This document shows, one piece after another, positions 16,288 through 24,240 of a stretch of DNA of 53,091 bases; position 1 is the stretch's first letter; every line of letters starts with the position of its first letter. The position numbers and the translations under genes were made by a program. The notes under the pieces were generated by a model, which was given only the letters and a program-made list of their open reading frames with translations, was not told the origin of the DNA and did not search any database. Source of the stretch: JAGTVG01 sp964389805 (lineage in GTDB: Bacteria > Bacteroidota > Bacteroidia > Cytophagales > Cyclobacteriaceae); the NCBI GenBank assembly GCA_964389805.1, contig CAYMFU010000271.1, forward strand, positions 1-53,091, given 5' to 3'.

Positions 16288-19095
16288 CTATTGAACTTCA
16301 AATTCCACTTCCTTTGTTTCACTCAATCCCGTAAACTTCAAGGTATAATCACCTTTCCCGGCATAAATTAATTCCTTTGTATTTGGTTTCTTATTATCCT
16401 TAAGAGGATGGATCATGAGGTTCCAGTTAAAATCATTGAATCCTTTATGCGTAGCATTAAATGTGGTTTCATAACATTTAACATCCTCATGAAATACCTC
16501 GAAAGTAATTTCCGTATCCTTTTCAGATACAAAATACATGATCTTAGCTTCGGGAGTATAGGCATTTAAGTATGGAAACCTTTTCTCGCCCCAACGTTTC
16601 GAAAACCTGACCTTTTCAGGTTTGAATACCTGAAACTGATCTTCATCCGGCAATTGTGTAATTTCTCGAATTGGCTTTAAAGGCAATACATAAATACTTC
16701 GGCCGTGGGTGCCAATGATCAAGTCATGATCCCTGGGATGAATAGCCATATCATAGGATGCTACATTGGGTATTTGGGGTACAAGGTCCCAGCTGCCACC
16801 ATCATTTAACGAAATATACGATCCATGATCAGTCCCCATAAATAATAGTTCAGGTACTGAAAGATCTTGTAATACTACATTAACAGCCTCCATTTCTATA
16901 TTTCCGTTGATGGCCTTCCAGGTTTCTCCATAGTTTTCAGACTTATATACATACGTTCTGAAATCATCATTGCGATACCCTGTCAGGGAGACAAATACAG
17001 TCCCTTCATCAAATGTAGAAGGATATATACTAGTTACCCATTTGTTTTCAGGAAGGTTTTTGCTAACTAAATTCCAGGTACTGCCACCATCTTTTGAAAC
17101 CTGCAAGTTCCCGTCATCAGTTCCTACATATAATAATCCAAATTTCAGCGGTGATTCTGATATACAGGTTATGGTTGAATAGGGTACGTTTCCATTTGGC
17201 AGATCTTTTGTGAGGTCATCACTAATGGCAGTCCAGGTATCTGCTTTGTTAAGGGATCTGAATAATTTATTCGCACCCATATAAATAATATCAGGATTGT
17301 GGGTACTCATCACAACCGGTGTGCGCCAGTTAAATCTAAGATTTTTTTCCCCTATATCTGGTCTGGGGGTAATGTATTGCCTTTCTTTAGTCCGGGTATT
17401 TATTCTATAATAATTGCCAAACTGATAACCGACATAAACGAGGTTAAAATCACGTGGATCCGGAATTACGAACATACCATCTCCCCCAAACAAATACTCC
17501 CATTGTTTGGTTTCATTAGGAACAGACCTGGAGGAACCAAATAATATCCCATTGTCCTGGAGTCCCCCATAAATATTATAGGGTTTCTCCAGATCATAAT
17601 TCACGGTATAGAATTGGCCTGCAGGTATATTGTTTATATGGCTCCACGCTGCTCCTCCATCATAGGACATATATAATCCACCATCGTTACCGAGTATAAG
17701 ATGGTCAGAATCCTTAGGATTAATCCACATGGCTTGATGATCTGAATGTACATCCCCTATCGTATCGGCCCTTGAAAAATTCTTGCCACCATCATCTGAT
17801 CTTAGCAAGGGTACTCCAAAAATATAGATTCTTTCAGGATCTGATGGAGAAACTCTTACTTCTCCAAAATAATATCCATATGTAAAATATACCCCTTTAA
17901 GATTATAATCATGGGTTTTCTTCCAGGTTGACCCAAAATCATCGGAACGGTATATTTCCGCCCCTTTGACTTCAGTATCGAACAGGGCATTGTTGGCATC
18001 TCCCAAATAATCTGCAATATCTTTTGGCCGGTAATTGCCTTCGTTTATTTCTCCTTTTACTTTTTTGGCATTATATTTCTTCGGAAAGAAATTGTTTTTC
18101 AGAAAGTTATCCAGTTTTTCATCTTCCAGTTCAAGGAATTGTTCCTTTGACATTTCAAGGAAATCAACTCCCAGTAATTCGTCTTCTTCCCTTTCTTTTT
18201 CTTTTTTGGTTTCAAACTGATTATCAATAAGTGCGTAAATTACATTCGGCTCCTTTTGGCTTATATCCAGTCCTATTCTACCGGTAAATTCCAGTTCAGC
18301 TATCCCTTCCATTACCTGTTCCCAACTATTCCCTCCATCGGATGATTTATATATGGCTGATCCGGGGCCATGCCCTTTAAAATTCCAGGCTTTCCTGGTC
18401 CGCTCCCACATAGAAGCCCAAAGCATATCCGGATTGTCCGGATTAATTATCATGTCAATAGCGCCAGTGCTATCATTCACATAGAGGGTTTTTATCCAGG
18501 ACTCACCACCATCCGTCGTTTTATAAATACCCCGATCGGAATTATGCGTATATAAGTTTCCCATAGCAGCCACCCAAACAACATCCGGATTATCAGGATG
18601 TATTATTATTCGTCCTATATGCTGAGTTGATTCCAATCCCATGAATTTCCAACTATTCCCGCCGTTTAAGGATTTATAAACACCGGATCCGGCATAACTG
18701 GATCTGCTGCTGTTATTTTCTCCTGTTCCAACCCAAAGCACCTGATCGTTAGATGGAGATAAGCATATGTCACCGATGGTAAGAGCCCCCATATTATCAA
18801 AAACAGGATCAAATGTGATTCCATTGTTTGAGGTCTTAAATACACCACCAGAGGCAAAAGCAATATAATACTCTTTGGTATTCGACTCATTAACTACTAT
18901 ATCAGTGATCCGGCCACCCTGGACTACAGGTCCAACATTTTTAACCGGATAATTTGAGTATATACTAAAATCTTTATTGGCTGCCCTACGTTCAATGCTG
19001 TTTAAGATTTCAGCACCAGTGGTATAAGATTGCTGACCAAATCCCATTTGCATAGACAGGAAAACCAGGATAAAAAACAAGGATAACTTCTTCAT
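16288..19095 (-). CDS. large exported Asp-box (VPS10/sortilin-like) repeat protein, copy 1
   Basis: This 935-residue protein has a signal peptide (MKKLSLFFILVFLSMQMGFG, cut near residue 21). The body is one or two beta-propellers made of Asp-box/BNR repeats: LNGGNSWKF, DGGESWIKT, DGGNSWEQV, DFGSTWKKT, DGGAAWSHI, DGGSTWNLV, NYGETWKAI, DGGSWDLV. Residues about 295-370 form a highly charged, probably helical insertion between repeats. The last 120 residues look like beta-sandwich material. Such proteins are often annotated as VPS10 domain or glycosyl hydrolase; no catalytic residues can be named, and a periplasmic or surface location is inferred from the signal peptide. A second copy of the same architecture begins at 42557. 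Confidence 0.88.
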   Translation of the reverse strand: MKKLSLFFILVFLSMQMGFGQQSYTTGAEILNSIERRAANKDFSIYSNYPVKNVGPVVQGGRITDIVVNESNTKEYYIAFASGGVFKTSNNGITFDPVFDNMGALTIGDICLSPSNDQVLWVGTGENNSSRSSYAGSGVYKSLNGGNSWKFMGLESTQHIGRIIIHPDNPDVVWVAAMGNLYTHNSDRGIYKTTDGGESWIKTLYVNDSTGAIDMIINPDNPDMLWASMWERTRKAWNFKGHGPGSAIYKSSDGGNSWEQVMEGIAELEFTGRIGLDISQKEPNVIYALIDNQFETKKEKEREEDELLGVDFLEMSKEQFLELEDEKLDNFLKNNFFPKKYNAKKVKGEINEGNYRPKDIADYLGDANNALFDTEVKGAEIYRSDDFGSTWKKTHDYNLKGVYFTYGYYFGEVRVSPSDPERIYIFGVPLLRSDDGGKNFSRADTIGDVHSDHQAMWINPKDSDHLILGNDGGLYMSYDGGAAWSHINNIPAGQFYTVNYDLEKPYNIYGGLQDNGILFGSSRSVPNETKQWEYLFGGDGMFVIPDPRDFNLVYVGYQFGNYYRINTRTKERQYITPRPDIGEKNLRFNWRTPVVMSTHNPDIIYMGANKLFRSLNKADTWTAISDDLTKDLPNGNVPYSTITCISESPLKFGLLYVGTDDGNLQVSKDGGSTWNLVSKNLPENKWVTSIYPSTFDEGTVFVSLTGYRNDDFRTYVYKSENYGETWKAINGNIEMEAVNVVLQDLSVPELLFMGTDHGSYISLNDGGSWDLVPQIPNVASYDMAIHPRDHDLIIGTHGRSIYVLPLKPIREITQLPDEDQFQVFKPEKVRFSKRWGEKRFPYLNAYTPEAKIMYFVSEKDTEITFEVFHEDVKCYETTFNATHKGFNDFNWNLMIHPLKDNKKPNTKELIYAGKGDYTLKFTGLSETKEVEFEVQ

Positions 19096-19118
19096 AAATT
19101 CTAAATTAAATTCCGGCC

Positions 19119-19126
19119 CAAAAGTA
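19119..19126 (-). promoter_or_regulatory. possible -7 element of the copy-1 Asp-box gene
   Basis: TACTTTTG on the minus strand fits TAnnTTTG and ends 24 bases before the ATG at 19095. No TTG is found 17-21 bases upstream, so only half of the consensus is present. Confidence 0.3.
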
Positions 19127-19205
19127 AAGTTTTTTCACCCGGAATGGAAGAGTGAGAAAAAAAAGGTGCGCTAAAAGAATGAAAGCCCGGGATATCGGAC
19201 TATTA

Positions 19206-19230
19206 AAAGAAAAAGGGAGCTTCTACTCCC
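19206..19230 (-). terminator. intrinsic terminator of the haem-protein genes, with the stop codon in its loop
   Basis: Read on the minus strand, GGGAG (19226-19230) pairs with CTCCC (19215-19219) and is followed by TTTTTCTTTT. The TAG stop of the upstream gene (19223-19225) lies in the six-base loop. The stem is short, but the adjoining T run is strong, and position and orientation fit. Confidence 0.6.
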
Positions 19231-19684
19231 CCAAAATATCATTCATCATTTCTTCCGTCCAGCCTACCAATATCTGTTTTTGATTGTCATCAAGTGATGC
19301 CTCTCCATGAGTTATTAAATAAATGGGCATGGGCATATTCCCTTCATCCACCTCTTCTGCAATATCATCCAGAAGTTTGATCTTATCCCTGGATTTCAGA
19401 CTATCCCATTCAGAAAAATTAAGCTCATCGCGACCATTTTTCACATCCCTGACCACCAGCCAACTGACCGGGGCTATATAGGCATACCAGGGATATTTTG
19501 TTTCATTGGAATGGCAATCATAACAAGAAGTTCTGAGTATCTGCTCTATTTCAACCGGCACATTGCCTGTCAGAATCAAATCATGTTCATTCGATTTAAT
19601 TACCTCCGGATACGTATTGGGAATAAACTGAAGAATAACAAATAATGCCAATACTACCCAAACGGCAATTTTCAGGATTTTCAT
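19223..19684 (-). CDS. membrane-anchored c-type haem-binding protein (Haem_bd family)
   Basis: This 153-residue protein has one N-terminal hydrophobic segment (about 4-21) and a single haem-attachment site, CYDCH (54-58), followed by the family text NETKYPWYAYIAPVSWLV. This is the Haem_bd domain common in Bacteroidota. MPMPIYLITHG near 117-127 contains Met and His residues that could serve as the distal haem ligand. The protein should face the periplasm and carry electrons or sense redox or ligands; the exact role is not established. It starts 11 bases after a second, related gene and ends in a terminator. Confidence 0.85.
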   Translation of the reverse strand: MKILKIAVWVVLALFVILQFIPNTYPEVIKSNEHDLILTGNVPVEIEQILRTSCYDCHSNETKYPWYAYIAPVSWLVVRDVKNGRDELNFSEWDSLKSRDKIKLLDDIAEEVDEGNMPMPIYLITHGEASLDDNQKQILVGWTEEMMNDILGE

Positions 19685-19695
19685 TAGGGATTGGT

Positions 19696-20088
19696 CTATT
19701 TTAGCATATCGTCGGCTGCTTTTTCAGCCCAATCAACCAGTAATTTCTGCTCATCTTCCGTAAGTTTCTTTTCAGGTTTTTGCTCGAGGAATTTCTCTGG
19801 TGGCATAGAACCTTCACCTGCTACTTCACTTATATCGCTCAAAGCAGCTACTAATTTGGCTTTTGACAGATCACCTAATTTATCAAGAAGCAACTTCTTC
19901 TTGGCTTTATCAGCCTGTGATTCCGTATTATGACATCCGTAACATTTATTATCTAAAACAGATTTAACATCTTCAGGGATGTTCACATCTCCAGTAACAC
20001 CATTGTTAACATTGAAAAGGATATTTGATTGAAAGATGACCGCAGCGGCAATCAATGCAATTGGGAATAGTAGATTTCTTGTTTTCAT
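19696..20088 (-). CDS. second small c-type haem-binding protein (Haem_bd-like)
   Basis: This 130-residue protein has an N-terminal signal or anchor helix (about 5-20) and one haem site, CYGCH (49-53). SMPPEKFLEQKPEKKLTED (near 96-114) resembles the corresponding Met-containing stretch of the downstream gene, and both end with a WAEK/WTEE-type amphipathic helix (LLVDWAEKAADDML versus ILVGWTEEMMNDIL). It is therefore a shorter paralogue of its neighbour. The two genes are 11 bases apart and surely cotranscribed. A c-type cytochrome in the periplasm is the safe reading; the partner is unknown. Confidence 0.82.
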   Translation of the reverse strand: MKTRNLLFPIALIAAAVIFQSNILFNVNNGVTGDVNIPEDVKSVLDNKCYGCHNTESQADKAKKKLLLDKLGDLSKAKLVAALSDISEVAGEGSMPPEKFLEQKPEKKLTEDEQKLLVDWAEKAADDMLK

Positions 20089-20175
20089 GATTTAAGTATT
20101 TTTGTTCGTTTTACAATTTACCAATATATAAAAATAAATTTTTAATTGGACAATTTATGTGTTAAAAGTAATAGT

Positions 20176-21234
20176 CTAACTTTTATGATCCCATTTCCAC
20201 TGATCTATATTCTGTATAGCTACACATAAAAGGTCAATGCAGCTTATTACATCTTCTTTATGTGCCATTTCGATCACCTGGTGAATATGCCGGGTAGGTA
20301 TGGAAACTGCCCCGGAAATCGCACCATTTTTACCTGTCTTCTGCATCATTGCCGTATCCGTTCCACCCGCTGTAAGAATTTCCGGTTGCCAGGGAATGCT
20401 ATTTTCTGCTGCTGTACTTTTCAGAAATTTAACCATCCGTGAATCACAAATTACTGAAGCATCCATTATTTTAATCGCTGCTCCTTCTCCCAGTGAAGTA
20501 ACTTTCTCATGTTCCTGAGCGCCTGGTACATCAAAAGCGATGGTTGTGTCAAGCGCTAAAGCAAAATCTGGATTTATCAGATGAGTTGCCACATTAGCCC
20601 CTCTCATACCCATTTCCTCCTGAACTGTAAATACTCCATACATGTCATAGGGTGGATTCTTTATTTTTCTAAGGATTTCTATAAGTATATAGACTGAAAT
20701 TCTATTGTCGATCGACTTACAATTAACACAATCTCCCATTTCGATGAATTCCCGCTCCCTTGTAACGGGATTGCCAATTTCTATGTATTTCTCAACCTCC
20801 TTTTTTTTCATTCCTAAATCAATAAAATAATCAGATGACTTTGGGATTTTCTTTTGCTCTTCTGGCGACATTACATGTATGGGTTTAGTACCCATAACCC
20901 CAATCAGATCCTTTTTCCCATGGACAATCACCCGCTGGGCAGTTAAAGTTTTAGGATCAAATCCGCCAAGTGTATGAAATTTTAAAAATCCATCTTTAGT
21001 AATGTGAGTTACGATAAATCCAATTTCATCCATATGGGCAGCAACCATTATCTTCTTTTTATTCGGACTATTCTTAGATTTTTTTACCGTTATCAAATTG
21101 CCCATATTATCTGTGTAATAGTCATCCACGCTTGATTTAATAAGGTCGACTATTTTTGACCTGATAAGCTCTTCAAAGCCAGGAGCACCTGGTGTTTCAC
21201 AAATTTCTTTTAATTCTCGAATGTTGATTTTCAT
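20176..21234 (-). CDS. M42 family metallopeptidase (aminopeptidase)
   Basis: This 352-residue enzyme follows the M42 pattern: CETPGAPGFEELIR near 12-25, first metal ligands in AAHMDEIGF (near 66-74), bridging Asp in CKSIDNRISVY (near 173-183), catalytic Glu pair in VQEEMGMRGA (near 206-215), Asp in ALDTTIAFDVPG (near 229-240) and the last His in TRHIHQVIEMAHKED (near 313-327). M42 peptidases form large tetrahedral dodecamers in the cytoplasm that trim peptides from the N-terminus. Sequence cannot separate glutamyl aminopeptidase from other specificities. It follows the HAD gene by two bases, so the two are one transcript. Confidence 0.92.
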   Translation of the reverse strand: MKINIRELKEICETPGAPGFEELIRSKIVDLIKSSVDDYYTDNMGNLITVKKSKNSPNKKKIMVAAHMDEIGFIVTHITKDGFLKFHTLGGFDPKTLTAQRVIVHGKKDLIGVMGTKPIHVMSPEEQKKIPKSSDYFIDLGMKKKEVEKYIEIGNPVTREREFIEMGDCVNCKSIDNRISVYILIEILRKIKNPPYDMYGVFTVQEEMGMRGANVATHLINPDFALALDTTIAFDVPGAQEHEKVTSLGEGAAIKIMDASVICDSRMVKFLKSTAAENSIPWQPEILTAGGTDTAMMQKTGKNGAISGAVSIPTRHIHQVIEMAHKEDVISCIDLLCVAIQNIDQWKWDHKS

Positions 21235-21236
21235 TT

Positions 21237-21899
21237 CTATTTAGTGATTAAGGAGATCAATTTTTCGTAATTCATGCTCCGGAAATTCTTAATGATTCCG
21301 TTTATATTGTCAAATTCTTCCCTTTTATGTGTTGTTGATACTGCTATAACGTGTGCGCCTGAATTAATAGCAGCTTCCACTCCTGATAATGAATCTTCAA
21401 AAACAACACATTGCTTTGGTTCTAATCCCAGCTTTGAAATTGACTTAATATAGATTTCCGGATCAGGCTTTCCATTTTCAATATCTGAAGCATCGAGGAC
21501 AAATTTAAAATAATTTCGAATGGGTAGATATTTGAATACAAATTCTACATTATCTGGAGGAGCCGAAGTTGCGACAGCAGCAGGCACACCGTTTTCTTTT
21601 AAGTCCTCTAAAAAATCTCTCAATCCTGACACCATCTCAATATTACCCTTATACATTTTCCGATATACTTCTTCTTTCTCATTGACATACATGTCAACTT
21701 CTTCCTGTGAATGTTCCTTTTTAAATATATAATCAACTGTATCTTTAGCAATTCGTCCAAACACGTACTTGTGGAGTTCATCATTTGTAATAGGTACATT
21801 ATGGATATCACAAAAAGTCTTCCATGCTTTCTCATGATACGGATTGTTATCCATTATTACTCCATCCATGTCAAATAAGACTCCTATTTCTGCTATCAT
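21237..21899 (-). CDS. HAD-superfamily phosphatase/phosphomutase (beta-phosphoglucomutase-like)
   Basis: This 220-residue HAD protein has motif I LFDMDGVIMDNNPYH (near 8-22), motif II in VATSAPPDN (near 114-122), a motif III Lys in ENGKPDPEIY (near 142-151) and motif IV VVFEDSLSGVEAA (near 163-175). The alpha-helical C1 cap follows motif I. The motif I reading DMDGVIMDN and the KPDPEIY/EDSLSGVEAA blocks are those of the beta-phosphoglucomutase/phosphoglycolate-phosphatase branch, but substrate prediction within that branch is unreliable. It is the upstream member of a two-gene unit with the M42 peptidase. Confidence 0.85.
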   Translation of the reverse strand: MIAEIGVLFDMDGVIMDNNPYHEKAWKTFCDIHNVPITNDELHKYVFGRIAKDTVDYIFKKEHSQEEVDMYVNEKEEVYRKMYKGNIEMVSGLRDFLEDLKENGVPAAVATSAPPDNVEFVFKYLPIRNYFKFVLDASDIENGKPDPEIYIKSISKLGLEPKQCVVFEDSLSGVEAAINSGAHVIAVSTTHKREEFDNINGIIKNFRSMNYEKLISLITK

Positions 21900-21998
21900 T
21901 GAATTAAAATACTTATTTTGGAGTGAATAAATATATATATCGAAGATATAAAATACAGGACTGGATTCTATTCATTTAAAAAACTATTGACAAAATAT

Positions 21999-22808
21999 AT
22001 GAATATTAGACTGGAAGATATTATCATTTATCCTATTAAATCTTTAGGGAAGATATCGTTAAAGATGTCAGAAGCCCGCATTAGAGGATTAAAATTTGAT
22101 AGAAGGATGATGCTTACAGACGGTACCGGACATTTTCTAACTCAACGCAGGATACCGGAAATGGCCAGACTAAATCTATCCCTTAATGACAAAGGGTTTA
22201 TGGTACAGCATGAGGGAGAGGAGACATATATTCCTTTTAATCTGACAGCTAAAAATTCCAGGAAAGTTACTATTTGGGATGATGAGTTTTTAGCCCCTGA
22301 GGCGGAAGGTCATTACAACAGGTGGTTCTCAGAGCAATTAAACCATGAGTGCCATCTGATCTTGATGGATGATGAAACCATAAGGCCCATTCAGAACAAA
22401 TATGCCGTATACAATGAGCTGGTCAGCTATGCCGATGGTTTTCCATATCTGATCATTGGCACCGGATCACTTGAAGATTTGAATCAGAGATTGGAAATAC
22501 CGGTTCCCATGGATCGCTTCAGGCCCAATCTTGTCATCTCAACTGATAGGCCCTTTACAGAAGATGAGCTTGATATTTTTCAAATTGGAGAAGCTGTATT
22601 TAAACGAGCGAAGCCTTGTTCACGATGTGTAGTCACGACCATAGACCAACTAACAGGGGAAAGATCAAAAGAACCTCTAAAAACGCTTTCAGAATATCGA
22701 AAGGTTGATCAGAATGTGTTTTTTGGCCAGAATCTTATCTGCCTGAGGGAAGGACTTGTGAAAACAGGTGATATTTTATATCAGGCGTCAAATTATGACA
22801 TAGGATAG
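21999..22808 (+). CDS. MOSC domain-containing protein (YcbX-like)
   Basis: This protein of about 269 residues has an N-terminal MOSC beta-barrel domain (YPIKSLGKISLKMSEARIRGL near the start, MLTDGTGHFLTQRRIPEMA following) and a C-terminal MOSC domain with the molybdenum-ligand Cys in KRAKPCSRCVVTTID. Relatives (YcbX, mARC) are molybdenum-cofactor enzymes that reduce N-hydroxylated compounds with an electron-donor partner. This copy lacks a fused ferredoxin domain. I place the start at the ATG at 21999; the frame also contains a TTG four codons upstream (21987), which is less likely. It is divergent from the HAD-M42 unit. Confidence 0.88.
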   Translation: MNIRLEDIIIYPIKSLGKISLKMSEARIRGLKFDRRMMLTDGTGHFLTQRRIPEMARLNLSLNDKGFMVQHEGEETYIPFNLTAKNSRKVTIWDDEFLAPEAEGHYNRWFSEQLNHECHLILMDDETIRPIQNKYAVYNELVSYADGFPYLIIGTGSLEDLNQRLEIPVPMDRFRPNLVISTDRPFTEDELDIFQIGEAVFKRAKPCSRCVVTTIDQLTGERSKEPLKTLSEYRKVDQNVFFGQNLICLREGLVKTGDILYQASNYDIG

Positions 22809-22829
22809 CCAGGGGAATGCAAATATGAA

Positions 22830-22837
22830 TAAATTTG
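22830..22837 (+). promoter_or_regulatory. possible -7 element of the SCO/cytochrome c genes
   Basis: TAAATTTG fits TAnnTTTG and lies 49 bases before the SCO ATG. No TTG is found at the expected upstream distance, so this is a half match only. Confidence 0.25.
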
Positions 22838-22886
22838 TGTGTCGAAAATTTAACTTCTTATATTTCTATTAAATTCGCATTCAGAT

Positions 22887-23537
22887 ATGATAAATAAATC
22901 AGTAGTTCTATTATTCATTTTTCTCGTCTTGTTGGTTGCTGGATGCTCAAATCCGGAAAATAAAAAACTGCCAATACTCGGCCGGAAAAGTATTCAGGAA
23001 AGAACAGTTAACGAGACTATCCAATTTGACACCATATACCACAGTATTGATGAGTTTACTTTCACCAACCAGGATTCAATGGAAGTGACTAACAGCACAT
23101 TCGAAAATAAGATCTATGTGGCTGACTTTTTCTTTACTACCTGCCCCACTATATGCCCCATTATGAAAACTCAGATGTTGCGAGTATATGAACAATTTGA
23201 AAATAATGAAGGGATCTTGTTTTTATCCCATACCATTGATCCTGAGTATGACACGGTTGCCTTACTCCATGATTTTGCTGATCGACTGGGTGTGTCTAGT
23301 AAAAAATGGCACTTTGTAACTGGCCCAAAGGAGTATATTTTCGAAATTGGTCAAAACAGTTATATGGTTACGGCGATGGAGGAGGAGAATGAGCCAGGAG
23401 GATACCTGCATAGCGGTGCTTTTATACTTGTTGATCCGGACAGGCACATTAGAGGATTATACGATGGAACTAAAGAGGACCAGGTTGACCGGCTTATCTC
23501 TGATATCCCAAAGCTCTTAAGCGAATATGGTCTATAG
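22887..23537 (+). CDS. SCO1/SenC/PrrC family copper-chaperone lipoprotein
   Basis: This 216-residue lipoprotein has a lipobox ending at Cys20 (LLVAGC). The thioredoxin-like SCO fold carries the copper or redox motif CPTIC (Cys86, Cys90) and the third ligand His175 in YLHSGAFILVDP. SCO proteins deliver copper to, or reduce the CuA-site cysteines of, cytochrome oxidase, outside the cytoplasmic membrane. No oxidase subunit lies in the window. The following cytochrome c gene overlaps its end by 11 bases, a sign of translational coupling. All three metal-binding residues are present, so a working protein is expected. Confidence 0.92.
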   Translation: MINKSVVLLFIFLVLLVAGCSNPENKKLPILGRKSIQERTVNETIQFDTIYHSIDEFTFTNQDSMEVTNSTFENKIYVADFFFTTCPTICPIMKTQMLRVYEQFENNEGILFLSHTIDPEYDTVALLHDFADRLGVSSKKWHFVTGPKEYIFEIGQNSYMVTAMEEENEPGGYLHSGAFILVDPDRHIRGLYDGTKEDQVDRLISDIPKLLSEYGL

Positions 23538-23976
23538 ATCTTTTTACTTTCTCATCCTGATCTCAATAATTCATATTGCCTCTTGTAGAAACAGATCAGG
23601 ACATGAAGGTTCTTTTGCTGCAAAAATAAAATACAGGCAATATTATAATAATGGCAGGCAGTTATATCTGAATAATTGCAGTAATTGTCATCAAAAGGAT
23701 GGTACTGGTCTGGTAAGATTATACCCTCCCATAAAAGATTCTGATTATTTTCAGACCGATCCGGCCAGAACAATTTGTATAATTCGTAATGGTCAGCTTG
23801 GGGAGATCATTGTGAATGGGATATCTTTTAACCAACCCATGCCAGCGAATCCAGATCTGTCAAATCTTGAGATCGCTGAATTAACAACATATTTATACGG
23901 TCTTTGGAGTGAGGAAGATAGCATATACAGTCCAAATCATGTTTCTGAGGTGCTAAGGATATGTCGTGGTGATTAA
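23527..23976 (+). CDS. class I cytochrome c lipoprotein
   Basis: This 149-residue protein has a signal peptide ending in a probable lipobox (HIASC, Cys20), a CSNCH haem site (51-55) and a likely axial Met105 in SFNQPMPANP. The layout after CSNCH (DGTGLVRLYPP) is that of small soluble cytochromes c. It should sit on the periplasmic membrane face and carry electrons to an oxidase or other partner. The ATG lies inside the end of the SCO gene (11-base overlap), so the two are made together. In Bacteroidota such SCO plus cytochrome pairs are common accessories of cytochrome oxidases. Confidence 0.9.
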   Translation: MVYRSFYFLILISIIHIASCRNRSGHEGSFAAKIKYRQYYNNGRQLYLNNCSNCHQKDGTGLVRLYPPIKDSDYFQTDPARTICIIRNGQLGEIIVNGISFNQPMPANPDLSNLEIAELTTYLYGLWSEEDSIYSPNHVSEVLRICRGD

Positions 23977-24101
23977 TCCTGGCCCTGTTTTTTTGCCTGC
24001 TGAATCCTTAATAATTAATTGCACAAAAGATATTGTAGCGGTTCAAATTATTTTGTTTATTTTTAATATTCCAATCACATATTTAGTGATAATTATCATA
24101 C

Positions 24102-24128
24102 TTTGAAAATAATATATTAGTAGTTTTG
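24102..24128 (+). promoter_or_regulatory. possible promoter of the Na+-pumping decarboxylase operon
   Basis: TTTG (24102-24105), then 15 bases, then TAGTTTTG (24121-24128) resembles the Bacteroidota promoter, but the spacing is shorter than the usual 19-21. It would leave a 5' leader of about 105 bases. The rest of 23977-24240 shows no gene and no hairpin. Confidence 0.3.
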
Positions 24129-24240
24129 TAACAAAATAACGTGCTCTTTTTCAAGGATTATGTTACAAATATATCTTATAATCCCCATTTGATATCCGTA
24201 AAATTTAGGTACCAATTTTATTTATAAATAATTATTAGCA

